A stretch of 64,000 bases of DNA, taken from Liquidambar formosana (taxonomy: Eukaryota; Streptophyta; Magnoliopsida; Saxifragales; Altingiaceae). Of the stretch, positions 10,606 through 22,327 are shown in pieces. The DNA is taken from positions 3,824,003 through 3,888,002 of the forward strand of contig CM077831.1 in the NCBI GenBank assembly GCA_039720395.1. Reading direction: 5' to 3'. Under the pieces are notes generated by a model. It was not told the DNA's origin. It did not search any database and was given only the letters and a program-made list of their open reading frames with translations. The position numbers and the translations under genes were made by a program. Within the stretch, counting starts at the first letter, position 1; each line of letters starts with the position of its first letter.

Positions 10606-11695
10606 TGTTGATACCCCAAAACACGCCGCCATGTCAAACCAATTATGCCTCGCCACGTGGAGAGTTGACCAACAAGGTTTGACTTATCCTGCCACCTCAG
10701 TCGCCTATGTGGCGCTGTTTGGACAACCCCACTCAAGGACGGCCTTGCCGCCCACACCCGCTTACCCTCGAAGGGAGCGTCCACCCCTTCGAGGATGCCC
10801 CCCAGTGGGAAGCCCTTATTTATCAAGGATGCCCGGAACATCTCGAAGTGGGGGTTAGTACCCTCATCGAGTCGGATGCCTATCGCATCGCGCGATGGGA
10901 GTCGAGGTCGGCGATCTACTTGATCCCCCTCGAAGTACCCAAGGTACGGTCCTAGTTTAACACTAGCCTGGGTCGAGGCAGAGCCCGGGGGGCTCATTCG
11001 CGAGCTCGACCCTCAAGCGAGGTCGCTCGACCTTAGCTTCTCTTAGCAATGGGACATTTGGAGGATTTTGGCTTGGTGGATGGAGAGAAGGCTCTCTAAG
11101 GAGGTCGCACCCTTGGCATCGGGAATTGCACCTCTATAGTCGATCTGGGGAATAGCAGGGAAGTGATATGACATCTCAACAACCTCAAAAGGCGATGGGA
11201 CAGTTAACAGGTCACACCCATACCTCATACAGGCATAAAGCCTGATTGGTATGGGTGTCAGCTCAGAACAGGGTAAGGTAGCCGACCTACCTGGAAAAGC
11301 ACATAGGTCTGCTACCCATTACCCTAGGTCTGACTGGCACCTGCAGCCAACGGCTGTCCCAGATCCCTTTAGCCCTATAAAAAGGTTCCCTTTGGCCTCA
11401 TTCAAGGTCAATTCAATCCCCTCACCAACAACACTAACAACCAAGGAATCTCTCCCTTGATTGAGGGGATTCTCCAAAAAGGTTTCATTTGGACTGAAGC
11501 CTCTCCAAATACGGGTCGCGCCCCACTAGGTCGACTCTCTCCCTGCCTATCTCCCACTCCAAAAGCTACCCCAGATCGCTTCTCTCTCTCCTCCACCTAG
11601 ATCTCCCCACTTGTCCCACCATCATACGTGGCTGACCTCCTCGAATACGACCCACGTGGGCTCTGTTGACTCCACGTCGCTGCGACCCACGAACA
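10606..11695 (+). repeat. Tat-1 3' LTR (1090 bp)
   Basis: Begins TGTTGATA and ends GAACA. The last 543 bp equal the 5' LTR fragment at the window start. The TATA box is at 11376-11382. It ends exactly where sequence homologous to the Tat-2 LTR resumes. Confidence 0.95.
10766..10794 (+). repeat. Hairpin in Tat-1 U3
   Basis: Ten-base perfect arms CCTCGAAGGG and CCCTTCGAGG separated by 9 bases, about 580 bp upstream of the TATA box. Could be a protein-binding dyad or an RNA hairpin near the 3' end of the transcript. Confidence 0.6.
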
Positions 11696-13697
11696 ATGTC
11701 TTTAAACAAGGGGGAGGAGAAGAGGGTTTGGAGGGAGTGAAATTCGTCATAATTCAGCAGCAGATTTTCTGAAAACCAGCAGTCGTATTTTAATCATAAC
11801 TTTTTCATCCGAAGTCAGAATTTGATGACATTGGTCTTGTTAGAAAGATAATTCAATTCTCTACAACTTTGTATTTCACAAGCTTTGTCCAAATCCAACG
11901 TTTTCATACCCAAAAACGCGATTGAAGTTGCTGCTGCTGCAAAGTGACGAAAATCACTTTTCTTTTCTCTTGTTCTCTTTTTGTTTTCTATTTCTTTTCA
12001 AAGTTGAGTGAGTTTTGATCTCTTTGCTGTGATACCACTTTGACAAAGAGGAGGATTCGTGTTGGTTTGATTCACTCTAAAGACCTGAGGAGCCACGAAC
12101 AATTACAAACACAAGGGGAGCCACTTTATGCATTAATACTTGAGTGTTTGAGAGAGAATAAGGTATTCTCCTTCTCTATTCAAGCTTAAACTAGGTTTTC
12201 ATATGGGTTAGGCTTATTGCATGTTAAAGGTAACTTTTTTATCATGTATTAACACTCTAGCTAGTTAATATACATGGAATATCTATTTTTTATCTACTGT
12301 TTAGCATGCTTTAGGGCTGTCCTTTAGGTTTTTAATGCATAGTTATGATTCTTGTGCTCCTGTTTGTCCTTGTGCTAGGATTAGTGTCATTGCATGTTAG
12401 AGTTAGGATTTTCATCATGTTATATTGCTTTAGTTAGTTAATATGCATGATATGATTTCTGTTTAGTTTGGTTTTAGCATGATTAAAGTATGTCTTGTGA
12501 GTTTTTAAGCATATTTGTGAGTTTAGGGTTTTAGAGTTATTGTTTTGTGTTTGTTTTCATATAGCATGATAAAGTAGACTTTTTTATTTGGTTTTTCTTC
12601 GTGTTTGCTGTATATGTTTTTCATATGGAGTAAACATGATAGTTTTGCATGCATGTTAGTATGTTTTAGGGTTTTTATGCATGATATGGTTCTAGGAATA
12701 TGTTAGGACTTATTATTGTTCGCTGTTTTTGCTATTGGCATGCTTAGTGGATGATTTTAGGTCATAATACTATTCTGTCTAGATTTGCATGTTAGTGTTT
12801 TTGCATGGTTTTGAGCACTTGTAGGGGTGCAAATAGGTGTGGTATTTGTCCTATGGCAAATAGGGCTGCTTATGTCTGAAATAGCTAATGTTTGGAGTAA
12901 TTGCGCTCAGGTAAGTGGGTGTGAAGGTGCCCCAATTCACCTTTCTTCCTTATCCCTTCTCTTCTCCCTATTTAGGGTTAATTTTTAATACAAGTCTATG
13001 GTTTAATCAAAGGTTTCCTTCATAAATAAAATTCTGGTTTTTATTAAAGTTTCCATTTTGTGGAGTTCTTTCTAAAATCAAACTCTCTATCAAATTCAAC
13101 TCTTTTGATCAAATAAGGAAACCTAGGGTTTTAACCATAGGTTTGTATTAAGTCTTAACCTTAGTTCTAATCGAACTACGTGGACTTTGATCCATGTATT
13201 TCGTTGCATGGTACGTAGGCGCTCTTCGTGAGGCTCAAGTCCGTTCTAGGATCCAAGCATCCTAGGTTTCTTTTTGTTTTCTTTTCTTCTTTTTATTTTC
13301 TGTTTTGTTTGCTTATTATGCATGGATGGATGAATGAAATATATGATATGCATGCAATTCTTGTGATGATATACTTGCTGATATTTGTATGGAAAAGACT
13401 TTAATTTAGCCCAAATGAACTGAGAGACCGAAAGGGTGACATGGGTGCCTATAGGCTTTGCCTAGAACCTTCCCATGTCATAACTTAGCCTCCGAATCCC
13501 CGATTTCTTTGGTTTTCAAAAGATTGGTTTTTGCCTTTCCTTTTTATGGAGTCATTCAAATTGTTTTCCTAAAACAACCTGATTTTTAGGGTTTTCCTTG
13601 TTTCCTTTAAAAAATAAGGTGGCGACTCCTTTCCTTTTTTTCTTTTTCAAACCCATTTTCTTTCAATCCCTTGTGGGCCCAATTTCCGGGGTTCACA
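11696..13697 (+). repeat. Tat-2 5' LTR, 3' part
   Basis: Corresponds to 36795-38796 with a constant offset of 25099. Tat-1 removed its first 809 bp, including the TATA box, from this copy as seen here. A block around 13189-13265 containing GGTACGTAGGCGCTCTTCG is far better conserved with the Tat-4 LTR than the surrounding sequence. Confidence 0.95.
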
Positions 13698-13700
13698 GTT

Positions 13701-13718
13701 TGGCGACTCCACTGGGGA
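13701..13718 (+). other. Tat-2 primer binding site (tRNA-Arg type)
   Basis: TGGCGACTCCACTGGGGA three bases after the LTR end. Its complement fits the 3' end of plant tRNA-Arg with acceptor GACTCCA. Confidence 0.9.
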
Positions 13719-14573
13719 TTTGTGGGCTAGACTCTATAAAGTTTAATTGGGCTAGGTTAATTTCTTATGTTTAATTAAAATCAATCACATTGCATCCGCT
13801 TGATTGTGTGCTTTCATTTATTGCATTGTGTGCGCAAACTCTTGCATGTTAGGATCGATGTCCCTCGATGTATCCTTGCCAACGATCGGCCTAGTCTCAA
13901 CCTTGGTTTTCCTGATTCCATGTGTTGGGGCGAAAGCTATCAACCTCTCTTGCCTAGTACCCTTGGGCTTGCCCTTGGGTATATTAAATGAGTTAATCAC
14001 GTACTGCTGGACCCACGCGGCGTTCCTGATGCCACATGTGGTTAGGTATAAGGATTGCTCAAGCAAGTGAAGGACCCTAGCCTACCCTTATCATTAGTCC
14101 ATATAGACAGACTTGTAGGACACTACGGTCTCACCTTTATGCACCCACAATTGTTTGTAATGATGCTATGCCGTGTTTGTGGTGTGAGGCTTTATATCTT
14201 ATGCCCTTAATATAGACCTTTAAACCCTAGCCTTCGTTAAGGCCATGGGTTAGGAGGAATAAATTAAGGAAATAGGATGTAAAGCTATGTTTGTGATGTG
14301 CTAGTCCTAGGGGATTAATTAAACCTAATTGAAGGACTCTATGCCCTATTCTTTAAAACATACCCTTAATCCATGACCCCTGTAAAGGTAATTGGATAAA
14401 AGGAATGAATTAATTGAACATGGTGTAGAGACCGAATTCATTAAGGAAAATATGGAGGTTTAGGACAGATCCTTAGGCTAAAGGTTAAAACTTTTCTATC
14501 CATAGACGTGCTGGCTTGGATCCGCAATCCACAAGGGCGTCTAGTGAGTGTTGAGTCTACCCATCAGACAGAC
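13719..14573 (+). other. Tat-2 5' leader
   Basis: About 850 bp with no convincing gene; small ORFs here are not conserved in Tat-4. Blocks around 13782-13832 and 13950-14055 are nearly identical to the Tat-4 leader although the neighbouring leader has drifted, suggesting cis functions such as packaging or dimerisation. No motif proves this. Confidence 0.6.
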
Positions 14574-17056
14574 ATGGCCGACGAAAGAACTAGTGAGGGG
14601 CACTTTGACCTTGAGGCTTGCCTGAAAGCCATCATGGCCAAGCTTGACCATACCGCCGAGACATCCGATACCGCATTGAAAATGGCTCAAGAGAACCAAC
14701 AGAAGATGGCGGATCTTGAACAAAATGGCTCTAAGGCCCATTCCTCGGGTATACCTCATGGGGCTGGCACCGAAGAGGGACCTCAATCCAATGAGAACAC
14801 CAAGACAAGGGGGGAAAGTAGCTCGAAACCTGAGGTCACCAACCTAGAAGGGGAAGCCAAGGGGAAAGGTACTAGCAGTGATTCCGTGTTAGCTAGCAAG
14901 GTAGAAGCTTTGGAGAGAACCATAAAAGGGATTCGCAAGGCTGATGACATGGTCGATGTGCGGACTCTATCCCTGTTTCCAACGGCTCGTATTCCACTAC
15001 AATTCAAGATGCCGGAGTTAGAAAAGTTCGATGGGACGGGTTGCCCTAAGACTCATTTGAAGATGTACGTGCGAGCTATGCACCCTCGAGGGGCTACTGA
15101 CGAGCTTTTAGCTCAAATGTTCCATGAAACCTTGGCCACTTCTGCTTTGAAATGGTTCTTATCCTTGGATGAGAATAGAACCCGGACTTGGAAAGACATA
15201 TGCAATGAGTTTTCAGAGCACTACAAGTATAACACAGAGGTGGACGTTACTCGAAGGGACCTAGAAACTACCAAGCAAGGGGCTCATGAAACTTTCTCCG
15301 CTTACATTACAAGGTAGAGACAAAAGGCGTCGAGAATGACGGATAGGCCGAATGAGGAGGACCAAATTCAGTTAGTGGTTAAGAACCTGCTGCCCGTGTA
15401 TCACAAGCACCTATTTGCCCACTATTTCCCAAATTTCAAAGCTCTCATTGGGGCTGGCACGCAGGTTGAAGATGCTATCAATGATGGGACAATCAAGACT
15501 GAGGAAGTGAGGAGTCGCAAGACAAACTTTACTGGGAAGAACAATGCCGAGGTCAACACCATAACTCAACCAATCCAACCCTTTTCTCTCAATGATGTCA
15601 ACCCACCTCGCCAATTCACTGACCTATTCATGCCACTCGAAAGAGTCCTTGAAAAGCTCATAAGTCGTGACCTATTGAAGCCACTCGACCCAAGACCTCC
15701 ACCAAATCCCTTACCCAAGAGCTACAATGAGAATGAGTACTGCAAGTACCACCAATCCAAAGGCCATGCCACCAATCGCTGTATTCGCCTTCGCCACCAA
15801 GTCCAAGACCTCATTGACAAGCAAGTCATTTCACCACCAACCCGTCCAAATGTCACCCGTAATCCTCTCCCATCACACAACAACACACCCCCACCTAACA
15901 CCATAAATGCCATTGGGGTTGAATCCTCTCGCCCTCGCCATCCCATAAGACAATACACTCCGCTCCCCATGACCTTAACCCGTCTCTTCACCATTTGCCG
16001 CAATAACAGCCTTATCATGCCACTTCCACCAAAGCCAAGGCCCTCAACCCCTCACCAATATTGCCAATACCATTGTGCACCCGGTCATGACACCGAGGCT
16101 TGTTCCATACTAAAAAAGATCATCCAAGACCTCATTGACCAAAAGGTTTTGTTGTTGCCAAAGAAATCTATCCAACAAGAGCTGAAAGAAAGATATGAAG
16201 CAGGGGATCCTCAGGTTGGCCTATTAGGTGAAGCGTCGGGGAAATTTGATTACTATGTGCTGTACTCAAGCCCAAGTCCGATATCAGATGAGCCGATAGT
16301 CCCTTCAGGATGGGATGACTTGCCGACAGAGATGGAGAGCATTGACATGATAGAATGGGATGACTTAATGAATGACTCCGAGGAAGTTCATGATATATAG
16401 GCTAGTGATGATGAGCTGGATCATATAACCAGAGGGGGTCGCCATTTCAAGCCTCCCCACCTAGAATCTGAGAATCCGTTGGAAGATTTGGAAGGGTAGA
16501 GGCGTCCTAGCTTGCAAGAAGAAGAGGATGAAGTGCTTAGGCAGCTGAAGAAGACCAATGCCAACATCACTATCTGGGGCTTACTCATGGCCTCGCACAA
16601 GCACAGACAGACCGTGTTGAAACTGCTGAATCAGATACAAGTGCCTGTTGACACATCCCCCGAGGGATTGGTACATTTGGTGAATCCAACTCCCAAGAAC
16701 TCAACCATCGTGTTCACCGATGTAGACCTACCTAAAAGCGGGCCGAGCCATTCTCAAGCTCTCTATGTGACCGTTGACACTATGGGGAAGAGGGTTCCCA
16801 CCGTTCTTATCGACAATGGGTCCGCACTGAATGTATGTCCTCTTCGAACTGCCACTGTTTTGGGTTTGGGACCCACTGATTTCATGCCATCTGGGCAAAC
16901 TGTAAGAGCTTATGACAACACCCGTCGAGAAGTAATAGGGGTAGTTACTTTGCCTCTTATCATGGGACCCACTGAATTTAGGGTGGAATTCCAAGTGTTG
17001 GATGTGCCGTCATGTTTCAACTTGCTGTTGGGCCGACCTTGGATCCATCCTGCTGG
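14574..17056 (+). pseudogene. gag: Tat-2 gag and first part of protease, three stops, cut by Copia-1
   Basis: One reading frame (GTG at 14508, where Tat-4 has ATG; ATG at 14574) holds gag and the start of protease. TAG stops interrupt at 15315, 16398 and 16497; the first two stand where Tat-4 has Trp TGG. Gag core near 15000-15350 (segments PRGATDELLAQMF and KWFLSLDENR). Two CX2HX4HX4C zinc motifs lie near 15738 and 16061. The protease active-site segment VLIDNGSALN is near 16805. Copia-1 inserted at the codons after LLGRPWIHP. The product cannot be made whole from this copy. Confidence 0.9.
17052..17056. repeat. Copia-1 target site duplication, left
   Basis: GCTGG, repeated exactly at 27065-27069. 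Tat-2 coding sequence resumes in the same frame after the right copy. Confidence 0.95.
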
Positions 17057-18709
17057 TGTTAGAGTTATGCCCTAGAACCAATCATAGAGATGATTGTTTA
17101 GGGATAAAGGAACAATCATTTGATTTCATTTATCTATATCACATTTATTATTGATTTAATAAAAGGGCTTATTCTATTATGTTTGTATGCATCATTTATA
17201 TTTACATAATATGTCCAAGGAGTTAGAGTTGAGAATATTGAATTACAAAGAGTTGTAATTATGAGACTGTAAATATATCTCTGTACTAAACTCCTAAATC
17301 ATTCCTAGTTGAAGGTTCACTATGATGGACAGTAATGAACCATAGGACTAGCACTTGTTAGGTTGACTCTATAGGAGGATAGCTGGTCTCAAGCTATTTG
17401 TGTAAAGACACTACAACCAACAGGTGGGTGCCTGTTAATAGAATAGGTACACTGAATGTGACCAAAGATTTGAGATAAACTGAATGGAGTTTTTACCTGC
17501 CTGTCAATCAGTTTCTCAATGTTATAGTGGTACAAGTAATCCTTAGACCTGAGACACCATAGTTACCTTATGCATGTAGCTTTAGAAGTTTGATAACACT
17601 AAGTGCAGATTCTATTCATGGGTCTGTAAAGGTGTTCATTGGCCCTATTGCTATATGTATGAAGGCATATGAGTGATCGACAAGGAATCCATTACTCTCA
17701 GGAAAAAGAGAGAGAATGTCTCATATATCATTCATAATATAACTCATTCAGTCCATGGCCATGGCAGTGTAAATATGGAAAGGAGTTTCCATAACTTCAT
17801 TATTGAGTTGATATTTATGAATGAGTATAAAGTAATTGAACTAGGGACTTGACAAACTTCCATGTCCTATTAGTTCAATTGGAGACATTGTGTAAATGGA
17901 AGGATGCAATTGTAACCTATAAACTATAACAGAAGGGTTCTTTGATAGATACATATTCACTTCATTAAGGACGACACCATGAACCATATGCTAGGTGTTA
18001 TTCATGGTTAGTAGAAGCCCTAATTGATATAAGTGAGTTATAATCAATTAGGGAATTGGAAGGAGTTCCAATTAGACCCTAAATGGAAAGAGTTCCATTG
18101 TGCACACCTCGTGCTATTCCTACTACTTGATGATGTGAACCCAATGGGTCACACACTGATCATGCAAGATGAGCTTTAAAGTCTATGAGAGAAAGGGTAT
18201 GAGTGCATAAAGAATAGTTCTTTGAGGCCTATTTATATTTGATATAATTTATAGGGGTTATTGTGCAATTTAGAGAAATTGCATCACACCCTAATAGGGT
18301 TTCCCCCTAGGGCCGGCCCCCTTAGTGTGGACTATATAAGTCACACAATGATGTGTGACATCAACACAAGTTGAAATCCCAAGGGGCTGTCCAGATTTTC
18401 CAGCCTCCCTCTCTCTCTCTCCTCTCTTCTCCTTCACTAGCAACAACAAGGAAAAGGTGGAAAGGACTTGAAGCTCTAGCTAGGTGTGGATACCGTTGGA
18501 GGCAGCACACTTGGGCTGCTCATTCACCGCTGTCCGGAATCAAAGCTTGGAGCAAAAAGGAGAAGACAAAAATTCTGTAAGTGTTCTAACCCTCTTCATA
18601 GTTAGGGTTTGATTTTGTATATGCATAGTTAGATTCATGGGCTGTGGAATCAAAGGGAAAATTTTTATATTCCGCACTTCTATTTTTCCCTCTTGTATGA
18701 TTCCCAACA
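17057..18709 (+). repeat. Copia-1 5' LTR
   Basis: Begins TGTTAGAG and ends CCCAACA. The first 50 bp can fold through CCCTA/TAGGG and AATCA/TGATT arms. A 69-residue ORF in the LTR is repeated in each copy but resembles nothing and is not counted as a gene. Confidence 0.95.
18333..18359 (+). promoter_or_regulatory. TATA box and start-site hairpin of Copia-1 LTR
   Basis: TATATAAG at 18333 runs into a perfect 7-bp stem, GTCACAC and GTGTGAC with a 6-base loop (18340-18359). The solo LTR keeps the stem and changes only the loop. The hairpin falls between TATA and the expected start or at the RNA 5' end. Confidence 0.6.
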
Positions 18710-18710
18710 G

Positions 18711-18723
18711 TGGTATCAGAGCC
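18711..18723 (+). other. Copia-1 primer binding site (initiator tRNA-Met)
   Basis: TGGTATCAGAGCC, the standard copia primer site, one base after the LTR. Confidence 0.95.
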
Positions 18724-19830
18724 ATGATTATGCATAATACAAAATACATATGGGCTGGAATTTATGGTGTAGTTGAATGATTCAAAAATCTGGAGAATTT
18801 TTACTGCAGAATTGTTCTTCTCCCTGGCCGAACCTAGGGTTTGGAACCCTAGGTCTATTCTTCTTCTACTCCTCTTCTAAATCATGGTTAAGGGTAACCA
18901 TTGATGCAAAGGTTGTATAGGGTTTGAATTGGAAGAAGAAGAAAAAGGAAAACTGGGTTTTCTGAAGAGGGTCGAATCTGGGTTTTAGAACCCAGAGGTT
19001 CTTGCAATTAAATTCAATCAAAGCTTCTGTATTTTTTATGCAAATCCATTGTAGGATCATTATATATCATGTGTATATGATTTTCTTTAAGTTTCAAAAA
19101 GGTTTTGATGGAAAAAGATTCAAAAAGTTTGAAAATTTTTCATGAACAGCATAGCAGATTTTCTCTGCAGAAAAGTCATCAATGGAGTTTTGATTAGAAC
19201 TTGAGTTAGGGAACTCCAAATTGCATGAAACCAATTGCATTAGTTTCCTAAGACATGTAGGATACTGGGAAAATTCGTTTGGTAGCCTAATTCATTCATC
19301 TTGCTGGGTTTTAAATCAATTTCTGACCATGGACAGTATGCTGTCAAATTCTGGGCAGCATACTGTTGTTTTAATTGTTTAGAACAATTGGTGATGATTT
19401 GATCATCCAAACCTCTTCTAGTAGCTTAGTATTTCATGTAGGGACATGATACAAAAGCTGGTTTCAATGGAGGAGTCGAATTGATAAGGATTTAGAAGCT
19501 ATTGTGACCTTTAAGGTCTGCAACAATGGCTCCAGCAATGGGTTTTGGAAACCCTGATTGTTCTTGATGATGGCAGCCACTTCCACCACTTCTCACGTGT
19601 CCAGAGGCTTGTCCCACACCCCTAGGATGTTCTCCCATGGCTGCCCATGGCCTCCCACAGTCGTTGGTGGCCATGGCAGCCTAGCCAAGCTCAGGCAGCC
19701 GTCTTGGTAGTGACGGCTGCATAGAGTTAAGGATGAAACCCTAATTTTGAGTTAATGATGAAACCCTAATTTCATTATGGCATTAATTAAAACCCTAATT
19801 GGAATATTAATTACCTTTATTAAGAGTTAA

Positions 19831-20044
19831 TGATTGGTCATTAAATGACCAATCATGGTTATTAATTGTTAGGGCATAATTAATACCATAAATGATGTCT
19901 AGGGTTAGGGTTTTGGAAACCCTAATTAGTGTAATTAATTAAGGGTAATTAATACCCTATTTGGCATTAATTAAACCCTAATCCCTTTTATTAAATACCA
20001 TATGAACCTAGGGTTTTAATGATTGGACATTAAATGACCAATCA
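19831..20044 (+). repeat. Two 25-bp palindromes in the Copia-1 leader
   Basis: Arms TGATTGGTCATT and AATGACCAATCA around a single central A (19831-19855); the second copy (20020-20044) differs by one base in one arm. The word LAATGATT-like context also recurs around both, suggesting an old duplication. Confidence 0.6.
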
Positions 20045-21349
20045 TAAGGAATTTAATGATTAGGGCTTGCATTTAGGGTCTAGGGTTATGCGTTTAGGGT
20101 TTAGGGTTTTAGGAAACCCTAATACACTAATTCATCATTTAAACGATTTTATTTAATTCCCATGTTAATTATTTAATTAATATTGATTAATTTTATAATG
20201 TTTTAAATGGTTTAAAATACAATTGGGGATTAAATTAAAATCTGGAAATTCTTAATTAAATGAAATTGATTTGTTTAATTAAGGAAACCCTAATATTGGA
20301 TATTAGAGTTATTTTAGGAAACTTTATATGTTTAAATTAATTTGATTAATTGAAACTAAAATGTCTTAAATGTTAAGACTTTATTTAATTCTGGATATTT
20401 TTGTTAATACCTAATAAGATTAGGATGCATTAATGAGATTAATGTAAATCATTCAAGAGAATTACCATAATGCCCATATGTTTTAATGCTTACAGTTTTT
20501 CTTTACATTATGCAATGAGATTGTATGTATGTGTTTGGATGATGATTATGGACTATACCCTTTAAACCAATTGTGATTGGCCGTCTTATGAATGGGATGT
20601 TATTATTTACAAGAGTTGTAATTTTATTAAGGTGATGTAATTTATTTGGGGCTTGCATGCCACCTTCCCTCTCCCTCTCTCTCTATCATTCTCTTATGTA
20701 CCCCACATTCCCCTTATGTATCCCTTTCTTTAAATTATGTAAATGTTATGTAATCGAGAGCGCACTAAGGAGCATGGTGAACCCAAAGGAGCATGATAGA
20801 GCCCAACAAGCCAATGGTGGAGACCATCAAGCCAAGGGAGCAGATTGAAGGACTTGAAAGCTTAGAGAAGTTTTTCAAGACAGCATGCATGTTTCGAATG
20901 TGTTATTTTACGATCACCTACACCCACCTTAGACCTTGGATTCAATCTATTGGCTTGGATTGAATTCTCTCAAAGTCCATAATCATCATAGTGGAAGCTT
21001 TTAATGAGATTAATAGTGATAGCTCCAAATCCATAGATCGTTATATGTCTCTTCTTAGGGACTAATATCGATAAGTGGATTATTATTATTTTATGCTGTT
21101 CAATTTTTTTTATTTATATGCATGAGATGTATGTTAATTTGATGAGACCCTTAAAAACCCCTCTATTTTAATATTAAGTTGGAAATGGAGAATACATTAG
21201 GGAATGGATTCTTCATTGCCTTCCATCATTATAGGATCATCTAACGTCCCTTAATGTGGGTACCTGGCTGCAGACATGTAGGAGCTACCCATATTAAAGA
21301 CATTACTTGAAACTATCACATATGTAGATATCATGGGGTGCCTAAGCTG

Positions 21350-21568
21350 GTATATACCAAGAAACTAACATGTGAGGTATATATTTGGTGAAACATACCT
21401 GTGTGAATGATGGGCTTGACTTAACTAGGGAAGTATTCCAAGAAACTAACATGTGAGGAGTATGTACCCTAGAGGCAAAACGATTGGAATTTGCTTATGA
21501 AGCAATAGACAAAGAGTTGTCTTCTTACTGTGGGTTAGAAGTCAAGAAACTAACATGTGAGGCTTCTA
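21350..21568 (+). repeat. Three stem-loops with an identical loop upstream of Copia-1 gag
   Basis: The word AAGAAACTAACATGTGAGG occurs three times (about 21359, 21440 and 21544). Each is flanked by different but complementary arms: TATATACC/GGTATATA, GTATTCC/GGAGTAT and TAGAAGTC/GGCTTCTA (the last two with G-T pairs). Constant loop and changing arms point to a structured RNA element 170-390 bp before the gag ATG. Confidence 0.75.
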
Positions 21569-21739
21569 GGTCACAGTGGGACCCCAATCCCCATTAGGAA
21601 TGAGATTCCCGAATTCCATTAGAGGGTGTATGGAATTTGATAAAATAGTGGGAGGTACCATATGATTAAAGACCCGATCATTATGGATTAAAAATGAAAT
21701 CTGATTTTCTGTTTAATTTTCTGTATGTAGATCACCGTA

Positions 21740-22327
21740 ATGGCTCACCGCAACCCGTTATCCAACATTTTGGAAACCAACCGTTTAACTGGACCTAATT
21801 ATCTTGATTGGTTAAGGAATTTAAAAATCGTTTTGAATTCTGAAAATATTACCTATGCACTTCAAAGTTCACTTCCCAATGCTCCTACTGAGGCTGCAAC
21901 TCGGCAAGAGAAAGACGCTTATCAGAAGCGCATGGATGATGATCTTATGACGAGATGCTATATGATGGTGTCTCTAAGTCCTGAGCTTAAGAAGCAATAC
22001 GAGTCCATGGGAAGTGCACCCGAGATATTTATCCACATACAAGAGTTGTATGGCAAAGAGTTCTTGCTTGAATGTGATGAATGGGTTGAAGTTCCTGCTT
22101 CCAATTCTATACTCAAGCCTAAAGGCAAGGGAATAAGAAAGGGTAAGAGTACCCAAAGGAAGAGGAAAGGTAAAGGGATCTGTTTTTACTGCGGCAAAGA
22201 TGGGCATTGGAAACGTAACTGCCAAGAGTATCTGGATACTCTGAGGAACCAACCTTCGGAAGGTATGGATTATGCTCTTATACTTGAGACTAACATAGTG
22301 TTAGCTCTGCTTCCACTTGGGTACTAG
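21740..22327 (+). pseudogene. gag: Copia-1 gag, internally deleted
   Basis: 195 residues from ATG 21740. The N-terminal copia gag block is present (segments LTGPNYLDWLRNLKIVL and IFIHIQELYG). The nucleocapsid zinc knuckle CX2CX4HX4C is near 22182 (CFYCGKDGHWKRNC). The stretch that normally joins them, about 100 residues of capsid, is missing after QELYGKE. The ORF stops at 22325 in a frame different from protease, so gag and pol are out of register. Confidence 0.85.

Larger units (their letters stand above)
1..11695 (+). mobile_element. Tat-1: Ty3/gypsy Tat-type LTR retrotransposon, 5' end outside window
   Basis: Order: 5' LTR (last 543 bp), tRNA-Arg-type primer site, gag, protease, pol, antisense PMD gene, polypurine tract and a 1090-bp 3' LTR. 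The dual RNase H in pol and the tRNA-Arg primer site place it in the Tat/Ogre branch. The complete element would be about 12.2 kb. The right end joins the LTR of Tat-2 at 11696, and the matching uninterrupted sequence is at 36795, which proves insertion. The target duplication should be ATGTC (11696-11700); its left copy lies outside the window. No LTR difference was seen by eye, so this is the youngest insertion here. Confidence 0.95.
18724..21739 (+). other. Copia-1 untranslated leader (about 3 kb)
   Basis: Unusually long for copia. No convincing ORF on either strand. About 19730-20130 is full of ACCCTAAT-type words and contains two 25-bp palindromes: 19831-19855 is perfect, 20020-20044 has one mismatch. 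The last 400 bp hold three related hairpins described separately. The rest is AT-rich with nothing recognised. Confidence 0.7.

Noticed and set aside
13800..14070. Short ORFs in the Tat-2 leader
   Set aside because: The DNA block is conserved in Tat-4, but the frames are not.
18371..18580. 69-residue ORF in Copia-1 LTR (also 26726-26935)
   Set aside because: Identical in both LTRs because the LTRs are identical; not kept as an ORF in the solo LTR; no known motif.
20090..20120. Telomere-like TTTAGGG words
   Set aside because: Only two or three imperfect copies inside the Copia-1 leader, among many ACCCTAAT words; not a telomere or telomeric array.
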